Source of the DNA: a bacterium 1XD8-76
GTDB lineage: Bacteria; Bacillota; Clostridia; Lachnospirales; Lachnospiraceae
NCBI GenBank assembly: GCA_003611955.1
Contig: RAZE01000007.1
Span: 62,001 to 126,000, forward strand
Length of the DNA stretch: 64,000 nucleotides
Direction of reading: 5' to 3'
A program made the position numbers and the translations under genes. A model generated the notes under the pieces. The model did no database searches, had not been told where the DNA came from, and saw nothing but the letters and a program-made list of their open reading frames with translations. Below are positions 35,826 through 44,294 of the stretch, piece after piece. Numbering within the stretch: position 1 is the stretch's first letter; the number at the start of each line of letters is the position of its first letter.

Positions 35826-37424
35826 TTAACTATCTGTCCGCATTTTTTCAAATTTTTCTATTATACATTCATGCCTTTTACTTTTCTTATTATAATTGAT
35901 TCCTACCAAAAGTATCCTGCCCGTATATTCCTCTAATACCTGTGTATATTTTCGATTTTTAATCTGTTGTATTGCTGTCTCCGCTGACTGATTCCACTTA
36001 AGTTCCACAAGTAAAGCAGGCATTTCCGGATACTCTTTTTTGGGAAAAAATATCAAATCAGCAAATCCTCTGCCTGTCGGCAGCTCCCTTACCGGCTTGA
36101 AATAATACCGCATGGCTCCCAGATATGCTATGCTCAATATACTGCTCAATGCGTTTTCATCATGATAAGCTATGACTGACGCATATTCAGAATGCATGAA
36201 TTCTACTGTCTGAGCTACCGTTTCACAATCCATATCCAGCGTCGCTTTGACAAGTTCTTCCGATTTTATCTGAAGTTCCATAAACTCGTTCCATCTCTCG
36301 CTTTCAACAGCATCCGTCAATTCGCTTCGGATTTCTTCGTTAGGAATAAAAGCCGTTCGGTTCACCGAGTCATAAGCAAGATATCCAAGATGTATCAACA
36401 GTGTCAACACATCATCCTTGCTTTTAAACGTAATCATATCATTTTGATAGGTTGTGGTTTTAACCTTTACATGTTCTCCGGCGGTCATTCTTATGATCGC
36501 GGTTTTTAAGCCGTCAAAATCCATACTGATTAACGGCATAATGGATTCGTATGTTCCTGTCTGGGACCAATAGCTCTGAAAATTCCCCCAGGTCATAACA
36601 CTGACAACCGCTTTCGGATTATATACCTGACAGCCGGAAAGAAGATACCCGTCATACCATTGCTTCACTTCGTCGAAATTCTTCTGGTACTTTTCACACA
36701 GTAATTTTACTTCGTCCTCTGTAAATCCGATATATGGGGCAAATATTTTCGCATCCAGCATCGTAAATTCGTCAAAGTTATTGAGCGCCGACTGCGTTCT
36801 CACCTTTTTAATCGGCAAAATTCCCGTCATATATACAAGACTGATATACTTTGTAGGTTCTGTTCCTTTAAATATACCACGGAGAAAATCGATATAGCTC
36901 TCCAGTATAATCTGGTTTGCCGCTTCATCCCGTATCAGCACATCCCACTCATCTATGATAACAATAAACTTCCTGCCTGTAGCTGCATTGATACTTGACA
37001 TAACTCCCGGCAGTGAATTTATTGTCGGAGAAACCTCTTTCGGATACACCTGCCGCAATTCGTCAATGGCATTTTGCTGAATATAAGAAACAACATGTTC
37101 CGCGCCACCAGCCGGATTAATACACCATTGCACATCAAAATGAATAACATCATATTGATTCAAATATTTTGCAAAAGATTCGCTCTTACTGATTGCCAGG
37201 CCTTCAAACATTTTTTTTGAATCACAGCCTTTGCTGTAGTAAGCGGCAAGCATATTAGCGGTAATAGATTTGCCAAACCGCCGGGGACGACTATTACAAA
37301 TCATTGCCTGGTTTGTATTCATTACCCGGTTTGTATACTCAAGCAGACCTGTTTTATCAACATATATTTCCGAATTCAATGCAACCTGAAATGCACTGTT
37401 ATCAGGATTTACAAATCGCCCCAT
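35826..37424 (-). CDS. AAA-ATPase-like / PD-(D/E)XK nuclease-superfamily protein
   Basis: 532 residues from ATG 37424 (AAGGGGG upstream). The N-terminal half has the AAA_ATPase-like family features 'YVDKTGLLEYTNRVM' and 'RPRRFGKSITANML', a Walker A variant lacking the usual GK[ST] context but with GKS. The C-terminal half has 'GRGFADLIFFPKKEYPEMPALLVELKWNQ', the D...ExK arrangement of PD-(D/E)XK nucleases. These proteins are common and often multicopy in gut anaerobes and their role is not settled. No partner gene is next to it. Confidence 0.8.
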   Translation of the reverse strand: MGRFVNPDNSAFQVALNSEIYVDKTGLLEYTNRVMNTNQAMICNSRPRRFGKSITANMLAAYYSKGCDSKKMFEGLAISKSESFAKYLNQYDVIHFDVQWCINPAGGAEHVVSYIQQNAIDELRQVYPKEVSPTINSLPGVMSSINAATGRKFIVIIDEWDVLIRDEAANQIILESYIDFLRGIFKGTEPTKYISLVYMTGILPIKKVRTQSALNNFDEFTMLDAKIFAPYIGFTEDEVKLLCEKYQKNFDEVKQWYDGYLLSGCQVYNPKAVVSVMTWGNFQSYWSQTGTYESIMPLISMDFDGLKTAIIRMTAGEHVKVKTTTYQNDMITFKSKDDVLTLLIHLGYLAYDSVNRTAFIPNEEIRSELTDAVESERWNEFMELQIKSEELVKATLDMDCETVAQTVEFMHSEYASVIAYHDENALSSILSIAYLGAMRYYFKPVRELPTGRGFADLIFFPKKEYPEMPALLVELKWNQSAETAIQQIKNRKYTQVLEEYTGRILLVGINYNKKSKRHECIIEKFEKMRTDS

Positions 37425-37483
37425 ATTACGTGCCCCCTTCTGATCTTTTCTCATAAGCCAGCTTGTACTCGTAGCTAAGTTAC

Positions 37484-37512
37484 ATTATACTACACTTATT
37501 ATAATGTGCAAA
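37484..37512 (-). promoter_or_regulatory. Likely promoter of the AAA/PD-(D/E)XK gene
   Basis: On the minus strand TATAAT (37484-37489) has TTTGCA 17 bases upstream, a fair -35. It lies 60 bases before the ATG at 37424, between the slipin terminator and this gene. Confidence 0.45.
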
Positions 37513-37605
37513 GTCTTCCACAATCAGCATAAAGAAAATTCGCAGCTTTTTCAAACGACTTTTTGCGACTATATTCAACTTTCTTCCCAATGCATGACTG
37601 CACAT

Positions 37606-37642
37606 AAAAAGACAGCAGCCATCTCCAAGACAAACTGCTGTC
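37606..37642 (-). terminator. Terminator after the slipin gene
   Basis: GACAGCAG and CTGCTGTC pair perfectly around a 16-base loop and are followed by TTTTT on the minus strand. It lies seven bases past the slipin stop and ends the rtcB-slipin unit. Confidence 0.85.
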
Positions 37643-37649
37643 AAAAATA

Positions 37650-38309
37650 TTATGCCTGCCTCCCCGTCCCCATCATCTTCCCGAGCTGCTCCACGATCCC
37701 GGCGCTGCCGTTCACGGAGATCTCGCCCACCTTCTCGCAGATCCTCTCCAGGTACTCCAACTCTTTTAACCTGTAGAGCGTCTGGTTCTCATCCATGAGT
37801 TTCGCCGTATTTAACAGGGATCTGGTGGATGCCACCTCCTCCCTTCTGGAGATGACGTTCGCCTGCGCCGTCTTCTCCGCCACAAGGACGCTGTTCATGA
37901 TCTCCCTGATCTCTCCGGGCAGTATGATGTCCTTGATGCCGGCGGTGAGGAAATTCACGCAGAACATGTTCTCCCTCTCCTTTAGCGCCCCGTAGATCTC
38001 TTTGGAAATCTGCTCCTTCGCCTCCAGTATCTCATCCAGTTTGTAGTTGCCCGTGATCTCCCTTATGGCGAGCTGTACCGCAGGGTAGAGCTGCGTCTTC
38101 AGATCGGAGATTGTCGCCACGAACTCCACCGCGTCGCGCACTTTGTACATGCAGGCTACGTTCATGCGGATACCGATCTTATCTTTCGTCAGGATCTCCT
38201 GTCCCACGATATCCAGCTCTTTCTGTTTCATGTCGATGACGGAGTACGAGATGACATGGTTGTAGTTCCAGAAGCGGTATACTCCCTTCGAGAGGGGCTC
38301 CTGCATCAC
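37650..38309 (-). pseudogene. Slipin/SPFH (band-7) protein lacking its N-terminal part
   Basis: 219 residues with the slipin core 'LDIVGQEILTKDKIGIRMNVAC' and 'AGIKDIILPGEIREIMNSVLVAEK', and the coiled C-terminal 'REEVASTRSLLNTAKLM'. Homology seems to start upstream of any start codon: the same frame reads 'RYFDNVMQEPLSKGVYRFW' from about 38324, preceded by TGA. RtcB-linked slipins I know of are much longer, with an extra N-terminal portion; here it appears to have been replaced by a tRNA-like sequence. Possible starts (GTG 38309, ATG 38306) have no good ribosome site. It follows rtcB on the same strand, the known partnership. A truncated but translated product cannot be excluded. Confidence 0.6.
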
Positions 38310-38326
38310 ATTGTCAAAGTACCGTT

Positions 38327-38350
38327 TTCACGGGAGGGATTTGAACCCTC
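38327..38350 (-). other. tRNA T-arm and acceptor-end-like sequence
   Basis: On the minus strand GAGGG-TTCAAAT-CCCTC is a perfect T-stem with a canonical seven-base T-loop, and the next seven bases CCGTGAA occupy the place of the 3' acceptor strand. About 51 bases upstream, TTTCATATAAC...GTTA gives a weak acceptor/D-stem-like match at total length 75, but no anticodon stem can be formed, so I do not call a working tRNA. It may be the 3' end left by an integration event or part of a tRNA-like RNA belonging to the RNA-repair locus. Confidence 0.5.
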
Positions 38351-38407
38351 GACAACATAATCAATAATACCTCCTTAACCTTTCGTTTAGTTATATGAAA
38401 TATTTAT

Positions 38408-38463
38408 GGTATACCAGACGGCACGCCGCCGGCACCGCCGGGCAGGAGGTAACCTCCGATACC
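38408..38463 (-). other. Highly structured GC-rich segment between rtcB and slipin
   Basis: On the minus strand GGTAT and ATACC enclose three hairpins: GGAGG-TTA-CCTCC, CCGGC-GGT-GCCGG and CGGC-GT-GCCG. An alternative pairing closes the first hairpin with CGGG/CCCG. The cluster stands out against the AT-rich flanks. It lies about 30 bases after the rtcB stop; it could be a small RNA, a processing or stability element, or a terminator without a T-run. Confidence 0.4.
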
Positions 38464-38494
38464 CGAGCGCTATAAATTATTTCCACAAAAATTG

Positions 38495-39727
38495 TTACCC
38501 TTTTACAACGCCCACCGTCTTCAACTTCCTCACGGACGTGACCATATCCTGCTGCTGCGCCATAACCTGATCGATATCCTTGTAGGCGAACCGGCACTCC
38601 TCCGCCACGTCGTTCTTCTTCCGTTTGCCCAGCACGATATCCTGTTCCTTCAGATCCACCATGACCTGCTCGATACTGAACGCTTTCATGGCGCCCGATC
38701 TGGAATAACATCTGCCCGCGCCGTGGGAGGAAGTGCAGAAGGATTCCCTGTTTCCTTTTCCCTCCACCACATAGCTGTAGGAACCCATGGCGCCGGGTAT
38801 CACCGCCATCTCCCCCTCCCGCACCCGGGTAGCGCCTTTTCTGTGCACCCACACATTCTCGTCATAGTGGTTTTCAAGCGACGCATAATTGTGATGGCAG
38901 TTGATCTCCTGTCCAAATTCCACGGTATGTCCCGTGTGCTTTTCGATCAGTTCCTTTACCGCCGCGCAGGTTTTCTCCAACATGCGCGCCCGGTTCTCGA
39001 AAGCGTAATCCATGGCAAGGTTCATCCAGTTGATGTACTGTTTTCCCTCCTCAGCTTCCACGGGCAGAAATGCCAGATGATACTCATCCTTCACATCGCT
39101 GTACCATCTCCTGTTGAGCTCCCTCGCCATCCCGTGAAAATGATCGCAGACCGCCTTTCCGAGATGACGGCTCCCGGAGTGGATCATGATACACAAAAAA
39201 CCGTCCTGATCCTCCTGCAGCTCGATAAAGTGATTGCCGCCCCCCAGACTGCCCACCTGGAAATATCCGTCGTCGATCAGCGGCAGAAGCTCCGGATTCT
39301 GTTCATACTTTTCCATCTCCTGCTTCGCGCGATCCAGTACCACAGATTCCTGGGGCGTCTTATACCTCTCCGTATTCAGAGGGATGGACCGCATGATGTT
39401 TCCGATGATCGACTGGATCAGTGTGCCGTTCCCGGTCTGAATCCCCCGGATATCCTCCACTTTGATGTTCGTTGGCACAAAATCCATGCCGCATCCGATA
39501 TCGACGCCCACCGCGTTCGGAATGACCACATCTTTCGCGGCGATCACGCCGCCGATCGGCATACCCTTGCCCGTGTGGGTGTCCGGCATCAGGCATATCC
39601 ATTTATGTAGAAAGGGAAGCTGCGACAGATGATACGCCTGTTCCAGACAGCTGTCCTCCAGCTGACTGATATCCTTAAGCCATATCTTGATCGGAAATCT
39701 TGTCTTTTCATTGTATAATACGAACAT
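38495..39727 (-). CDS. rtcB: RtcB-type RNA-splicing ligase
   Basis: 410 residues. It joins 3'-phosphate or 2',3'-cyclic-phosphate RNA ends to 5'-OH ends using GTP and Mn2+. Key metal- and guanylate-binding motifs are visible in order: 'AVGVDIGCGM', 'GSLGGGNHFIEL', 'MIHSGSRHLG', 'EINCHHNYA' and 'CTSSHGAGRCYSR'. A cytoplasmic RNA-repair enzyme. It is divergent from two WYL-domain regulator genes and followed by a slipin remnant, a linkage reported for RtcB repair loci. GGAGG precedes the ATG. Confidence 0.95.
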   Translation of the reverse strand: MFVLYNEKTRFPIKIWLKDISQLEDSCLEQAYHLSQLPFLHKWICLMPDTHTGKGMPIGGVIAAKDVVIPNAVGVDIGCGMDFVPTNIKVEDIRGIQTGNGTLIQSIIGNIMRSIPLNTERYKTPQESVVLDRAKQEMEKYEQNPELLPLIDDGYFQVGSLGGGNHFIELQEDQDGFLCIMIHSGSRHLGKAVCDHFHGMARELNRRWYSDVKDEYHLAFLPVEAEEGKQYINWMNLAMDYAFENRARMLEKTCAAVKELIEKHTGHTVEFGQEINCHHNYASLENHYDENVWVHRKGATRVREGEMAVIPGAMGSYSYVVEGKGNRESFCTSSHGAGRCYSRSGAMKAFSIEQVMVDLKEQDIVLGKRKKNDVAEECRFAYKDIDQVMAQQQDMVTSVRKLKTVGVVKG

Positions 39728-39766
39728 ATCTGTACCTCCTTTTCTTATATTCCATTCTGCACGTCT

Positions 39767-39828
39767 GAACTGTACTCATTATAGGAAACATTTCCCACAA
39801 AATCATTTCAAAAAAGTTGCGAACTGTA
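39767..39828. promoter_or_regulatory. rtcB / WYL divergent promoter region with repeats
   Basis: On the minus strand TATAAT at 39778-39783 is a likely -10 for rtcB. GGAAACATTTCC (39784-39795) is a perfect palindrome overlapping its spacer. The octamer GAACTGTA occurs at 39767-39774 and 39821-39828, flanking the promoter 54 bases apart in the same orientation. These are candidate WYL-protein binding sites. No sigma-54 promoter, as used by the E. coli rtc operon, is visible. Confidence 0.5.
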
Positions 39829-39894
39829 GTAAAATATACGCAAAGGCAGTTTCCCGGGACTCTGCCCGTAACATTCAACGATCAGGAGAAATAT

Positions 39895-41136
39895 ATGTCC
39901 GACTTTCAGGAGCTGATCAAAAGCTTTCCAAAGACAAGAGAATACGTCCGGGACTTTTTCGTCTACGGCTTTAAGACAAGGGACGAGTTCAGGGAAAAGA
40001 GCCCCAGGACCTACGACAACGAGCGGCGGCGTCTGGAGAGCTGGCTCGGGTACTACGTACGGAAAGACCATGTCTCTAACGGCGCAAACATCTCCCTCGC
40101 CATCGACAGCAACCTCCTCGACACCAATCCGCTTTTTCAGGTCTGGAAGACGAAGAGCTTCACCGACAACGACATCGTTCTGCACTTTCTGATACTGGAT
40201 CTTCTGCAGGGCGGCGGGGCGCTGACTGCCGAGGAGATCACGGAGCACCTGCTCACCGGATATGAAGCGCTGTTCGACGTCCAGACCGTCAGAAGAAAAT
40301 GCAACGCCTACGCGAAGGAAGGACTGCTGCAAAAAACAAAAGCCGGAAAGTCCGTCGTCTTTTCCCTCGACCACGCCCTCTCCGACTGGATCGGCTCCAA
40401 CGACAGCATGCTGGACGCGCTATCCTTCTACCAGATGGCAGAATGCTTCGGCGTCGTCGGAAATTATCTGACGGACCAGCTTAATCACCGCAACGAAAGC
40501 TTCCGGGTGAAACACAGTTTCTGCGTACATACCCTGGAGGAGGAGATCCTCATGAGCCTCTTAGACGCCATGAACCGGAAGACAAACGTGCATCTGGAGA
40601 TGAAAAGCTCCAAAAACGGCATGACGAACACCGCGGACTGCACCCCGCTGCAAATATTCACCAGCACCCGGAGCGGCAGGCGTTTTCTGTGCAGCTATAT
40701 ACCCGCCAGCAAACGTTTTACCTGCCATCGCCTGGACACGGTCAGGACTGTCACACCCCTGGAGCCTTCCCCGGAGTACGACGAACTGCTCTCCATGCTT
40801 GACCGGAACCGAAAACACCTCTGGGGTGTATCCTTCCAGGGAAACGGGAGCCGCCATCTGGACAGACTTGTTATGAAAATACAGGTTCTCGAGCCCTCCG
40901 AGCAATATATCGTCAACCGCCTGATGCAGGAAGGACGGGGCGGCACACTCACCAGGATAGAGCAGAACGTCTATCAGTACGAGATCGAGGTTTTCGACGC
41001 CAACGAGATGCTGCCCTGGATCCGCACCTTCACCGGCAGGATCCTGTCGCTTGAATGCAGCGACAAATTGGTGGAACAGCGCTTCTATCAGGATCTGCAG
41101 GCGATGTACCGAATGTATGAGATTGATGAAGTATAA
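39895..41136 (+). CDS. WYL-domain regulatory protein, first of two
   Basis: 413 residues from ATG 39895 (CAGGAG upstream). The middle part (about 115-160) has a winged-helix look ('TAEEITEHLLTGYEALFDVQTVRRKCNAYAKEGLL', shown in part), and the C-terminal half has WYL-type strands with 'TPLQIFTSTRSGRRFLCSY'. WYL proteins are transcription regulators that sense ligands, often nucleic-acid-derived. It is divergent from rtcB, 27 bases before a second WYL gene, so the pair probably controls the repair ligase (inference). Confidence 0.78.
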   Translation: MSDFQELIKSFPKTREYVRDFFVYGFKTRDEFREKSPRTYDNERRRLESWLGYYVRKDHVSNGANISLAIDSNLLDTNPLFQVWKTKSFTDNDIVLHFLILDLLQGGGALTAEEITEHLLTGYEALFDVQTVRRKCNAYAKEGLLQKTKAGKSVVFSLDHALSDWIGSNDSMLDALSFYQMAECFGVVGNYLTDQLNHRNESFRVKHSFCVHTLEEEILMSLLDAMNRKTNVHLEMKSSKNGMTNTADCTPLQIFTSTRSGRRFLCSYIPASKRFTCHRLDTVRTVTPLEPSPEYDELLSMLDRNRKHLWGVSFQGNGSRHLDRLVMKIQVLEPSEQYIVNRLMQEGRGGTLTRIEQNVYQYEIEVFDANEMLPWIRTFTGRILSLECSDKLVEQRFYQDLQAMYRMYEIDEV

Positions 41137-41163
41137 AAAATATACAATGACGGGGAACAGGGA

Positions 41164-42147
41164 ATGGAACTATTTTCAGAAATATACAGCTGTTACTATC
41201 AGGTGCTGAGACACATCCTCTGCAGTCAGAGCGCTCTGGCCATGCAGGATATCCGCGCGCAGATCTGCGGCAAAGGGTTCGGGGAAAGCCTGCTCTCCAT
41301 CATCCCCAAACTGGAGGACGGCACATGGAACCTTTTTAAAAAGGACGGGAATCTGTACCGCTCAAAGATCTCGTCCTCCTTCACCGTCCCCGTCTCGAAC
41401 CTCGAGAGATCCTACCTCAAAGCGCTGCTCGCAGATCCCCGCATCGGACTGTTTCTGAGCGAAGAACAGATGACATATTTGCAGAACGCTCTTGCCTCCG
41501 TCTCCCCGCTCTGGAGACCGGAGCAGTTTTACTATTTTGACCGGTTTTCGGACGGCGATCCCTACGGGGATGAAAACTACCGGTCGTGCTTCCGCACCCT
41601 GTTACAGGCGCAGAAACAGAACCGCTATGTGGATATCGACTACACCTCCCCGAAGGGTACGCGCCTGCACCACCACTATATCCCCAGCCGCTTGGAGTAC
41701 TCGGTGAAAAATGACAAATTCCGGCTCCTCGCCCTGAGGCCCACTTCGTCGCTCACCGATCCGCGTTTTAAGCTGGAGATCCTCAATGTCTCCCGCATTC
41801 GGAGCGTCGAGGCGCTTAAAAAAACGCTCTCCTTCCCCGTGGACTTAAACGCCATGATCCGCCGCTCCTACTACAGAGAGCCCCTGAAACTCCGCATCGT
41901 GAACCACCGCAATGCCCTCGAGCGCGCCATGCTGCACTTCGCAAACTATGAGAAAAATACCACAAAAATAGATGAGAACACCTACGAATGCCTCATCTAC
42001 TATAATCAGGGCATGGAGACGGAACTGTTGATCGAAGTCATGTCTTTTGGTCCCATGCTCACCGTGGTCGGAAACGACAGGTTTTTAAACCTTTTGAAGG
42101 ACAGACTGTACAGGCAGCGCAGCATCACGCCGCCCGTGCATCCTTAG
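41164..42147 (+). CDS. WYL-domain regulatory protein, second of two
   Basis: 327 residues; ATG 41164 has GGGGAACAGGG upstream. The WYL region reads 'NRYVDIDYTSPKGTRLHHHY' and 'PSRLEYSVKNDKFRLLAL', followed by a C-terminal extension domain ('ERAMLHFANYEKNTTKID'). Together with the first WYL protein it may form a hetero-oligomer. Its last codons overlap the end of the convergent DUF1801 gene by 23 bases. Confidence 0.8.
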   Translation: MELFSEIYSCYYQVLRHILCSQSALAMQDIRAQICGKGFGESLLSIIPKLEDGTWNLFKKDGNLYRSKISSSFTVPVSNLERSYLKALLADPRIGLFLSEEQMTYLQNALASVSPLWRPEQFYYFDRFSDGDPYGDENYRSCFRTLLQAQKQNRYVDIDYTSPKGTRLHHHYIPSRLEYSVKNDKFRLLALRPTSSLTDPRFKLEILNVSRIRSVEALKKTLSFPVDLNAMIRRSYYREPLKLRIVNHRNALERAMLHFANYEKNTTKIDENTYECLIYYNQGMETELLIEVMSFGPMLTVVGNDRFLNLLKDRLYRQRSITPPVHP

Positions 42148-42550
42148 CATCTAATTGGCGGTACACATCTTTGCCTGTATTGATACATTTAAAAACGAGC
42201 AATGCTTTTTCATATGGAAAATAAACAGCATTTTTCCTGGTGCCAAATCCGTTTAACTCACAGGAAAACTCCTCTATGGCTTCCATCCCCGCATAAAAGC
42301 TGACATGCTCTTTGCAGGCGGAAAAAGAGATAGTTTTTCCTTCCTTTTCATAAACAGGCATACTCCACGATATCCGTTCATTTACTCCCGGAACACTATT
42401 TCGTATTATCGTCCTCATTTCCGTCAAATGAGGACGTGCTTTTGACGGTTGCGACTCAATATATTCCAACACTGTCTCAGGAGCTTTTCCGCAATAATGC
42501 CCCTGATTTGTCCTTTTAAATTCTCTCCCGCATTTCGGACATATCCACAT
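42125..42550 (-). CDS. Zinc-ribbon DUF1801 protein
   Basis: 141 residues. An N-terminal zinc ribbon ('MWICPKCGREF ... HYCG') is joined to a DUF1801 (YdhG-like) domain with 'RISWSMPVYEKEGKTISFSA'. It is a clear paralog of the C-terminal part of the protein at 58857-59537. Function unknown; the fold is thought to bind small ligands. It ends inside the convergent WYL gene. Confidence 0.75.
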   Translation of the reverse strand: MWICPKCGREFKRTNQGHYCGKAPETVLEYIESQPSKARPHLTEMRTIIRNSVPGVNERISWSMPVYEKEGKTISFSACKEHVSFYAGMEAIEEFSCELNGFGTRKNAVYFPYEKALLVFKCINTGKDVYRQLDAKDARAA

Positions 42551-42610
42551 ATCTTTTCTCCCTTCGAGTTCCCAAATACAGATTTAATCCAGACAAAGAT
42601 TTCACATAAA

Positions 42611-42949
42611 TCATCCATAATATGTCCTTTCCAGAAAATCATCCACAACCCGTCCAATGGATTTTTGCAGCAATTCCTCCAAAATCTGCCCTGCCTCCTC
42701 CCGAGCCTCAAGCTGGGCGGTCTTGCACTGGCACGGTCGGTTCGCCCATGCGTTGCCGAACTGCATAAAGGAGGTAACCTTCGTCACAGTCTTCGCGCGA
42801 TGGATAACCGCATTATAAATAATATGATCGATCTCTTTGGAAAGCCGCACATACTCATCCCAGGTCACCACCTGTGTCGCAGCCTCCAGGCCGGGGGGGC
42901 AGGCGGGATAATTCGCGTTCCAACTGCACTTTGTATTCTCCCGCTTCAT
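42611..42949 (-). CDS. Short hypothetical protein, possibly a frameshifted fragment
   Basis: 112 residues; charged, helical. The ATG at 42949 has only GGTGG directly upstream. Another frame ('KIAVLLVDEAGEYKVQLEREL', ending 42855) overlaps the N-end and looks equally protein-like, and a run of seven C lies where the two frames overlap (42892-42898 on the plus strand shows seven G). A slipped homopolymer may have split one gene into two frames. Not recognised. Confidence 0.35.
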   Translation of the reverse strand: MKRENTKCSWNANYPACPPGLEAATQVVTWDEYVRLSKEIDHIIYNAVIHRAKTVTKVTSFMQFGNAWANRPCQCKTAQLEAREEAGQILEELLQKSIGRVVDDFLERTYYG

Positions 42950-42972
42950 CCACCAGCAAAACAGCTATTTTG

Positions 42973-43542
42973 TCAAAATGGATTATCGCTGGCTCCGTAG
43001 CCAAAGTTGACGACCGTGCTCTCTCCGTAAGCCTCCCAGACCTCCAGATAATCCTTCTCCGCGACATTCTCCTTCATGCCGTTCTCCCCTGTGCGCATAT
43101 AGGAAGCGTTTCCGTCCGCGTCAAAGGTTTCCTCGTACTGCGAGGATCGCCACCGCAGATTTTTGCGGTCAAACTCATAGACCGCAACGCAGTGCTCTCC
43201 GGCCGTATAAATACATTTATCCCCATAGCTGACCGGATAGGCCGTCCCCAGACTCTCTATCTGCTCCAGCGTATAGATCGTCCTGTCCACACAATAATAT
43301 ACTCTGCAATATAGCGCCGCGTCATGTCCGTTGCCGTCGTCATAGGTCATATCCGTAGTAAACAAAACATCGTTTTTTTCATCGATATCCTGCAGAGAAA
43401 ACTGCTCCTCATCCCCGAGTCCTGCAATGATATCTCCGTACATTTCTTCATTATTCTCCGCTCCGCTGTTTCCGCATCCCGACAACAAAAACATAACCAT
43501 CACCAATATCAGCAACAGATGTCCGTAATTATATTTTTTCAT
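42973..43542 (-). CDS. Small lipoprotein of unknown function
   Basis: 189 residues with a lipoprotein signal (hydrophobic helix, lipobox 'LLSGC'), so it is anchored on the outer face of the membrane. The rest is acidic and Tyr-rich with no recognised motif. It follows the XRE regulator gene by 29 bases with a GGAAGG ribosome site, so the two are probably one unit. Confidence 0.68.
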   Translation of the reverse strand: MKKYNYGHLLLILVMVMFLLSGCGNSGAENNEEMYGDIIAGLGDEEQFSLQDIDEKNDVLFTTDMTYDDGNGHDAALYCRVYYCVDRTIYTLEQIESLGTAYPVSYGDKCIYTAGEHCVAVYEFDRKNLRWRSSQYEETFDADGNASYMRTGENGMKENVAEKDYLEVWEAYGESTVVNFGYGASDNPF

Positions 43543-43571
43543 CCTTCTTTATCCTTCCGGCATACCGCCCG

Positions 43572-44093
43572 TCATCTCTTCCTGCTTCCCCAAATATAAC
43601 ACAGGCACAGTACAACTCCCACCGCTCCCGCCAGAATGGCCGGAATCAACAGTCCTCCATAATTCATCGGCGCCGCCTCATAGTTTCCGGTCACCATGTA
43701 CCGGTACAAAATATACTCCAGGCTTACCGCAGCGCTCTCCAGCATCCTCTCAAATCCCGTCAGAAGAATGCCGATCGCCAGAAACAAAAACCCGCTGCAC
43801 AACAACAGGTTCATCCTTCTGTTGTGGACGTTGATCCGCACCATATCCTCCAGTGTGATCTGTGTACCTTTCTTTTCCACAAAGTCCGCCTCCTCTCCTT
43901 TTTCCAACAGCAATTCTTCCAAAGAAGTCTGAAACAGAACGGAAAGCCTGACCACGCTCTCCACATCCGGCATCCCGGTGCCATTCTCCCACTTTGACAG
44001 TGTCTGCCTGGAAATATTCAGCTTTTCCGACAACTGTTCCTGCGTCATGCCGGAAAGCTTCCGCAGCTGATAGATCTTTTTTCCCAATTCCAT
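43572..44093 (-). CDS. XRE-family regulator with membrane segments
   Basis: 173 residues. The N-terminal helix-turn-helix 'MTQEQLSEKLNISRQTLSKWENG' is followed by a linker and two hydrophobic segments (near 97-114 and 146-166). A membrane-bound regulator paired with a lipoprotein gene downstream suggests sensing at the cell surface (inference). AAGGAG precedes the ATG. Confidence 0.82.
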   Translation of the reverse strand: MELGKKIYQLRKLSGMTQEQLSEKLNISRQTLSKWENGTGMPDVESVVRLSVLFQTSLEELLLEKGEEADFVEKKGTQITLEDMVRINVHNRRMNLLLCSGFLFLAIGILLTGFERMLESAAVSLEYILYRYMVTGNYEAAPMNYGGLLIPAILAGAVGVVLCLCYIWGSRKR

Positions 44094-44294
44094 TCTGCAC
44101 GCTCCTTTTCTTCCTCCGTTTGGATCGACCCGCGCATGCCCGGCTCTCTCCCTGCTGACATCATTTTATCCCGATACAGGCAAAAAAGTAAAGCAACAGA
44201 CGCTTACATTCTCGCCCCACATCTTTACAGAACAGGCTTTCGGCAAAAAACAGCCTGACACTGCCAGACTGCTCTCCATTCTTTACCTCCTCCG

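Noticed and set aside
38276-38402. A complete functional tRNA gene between rtcB and slipin
   Set aside because: T-arm and acceptor end fit, but there is no anticodon stem, the 5' acceptor match is weak and no CCA is encoded.
42855-43067. Separate 70-codon gene overlapping the lipoprotein end
   Set aside because: It has no ribosome site and overlaps two other frames; used only as a hint of a frameshift in the neighbouring fragment.
44232-44256. Terminator after the cohesin-like gene
   Set aside because: CAGGCT/AGCCTG pairing exists but the loop is long and there is no T-run; too weak to list.
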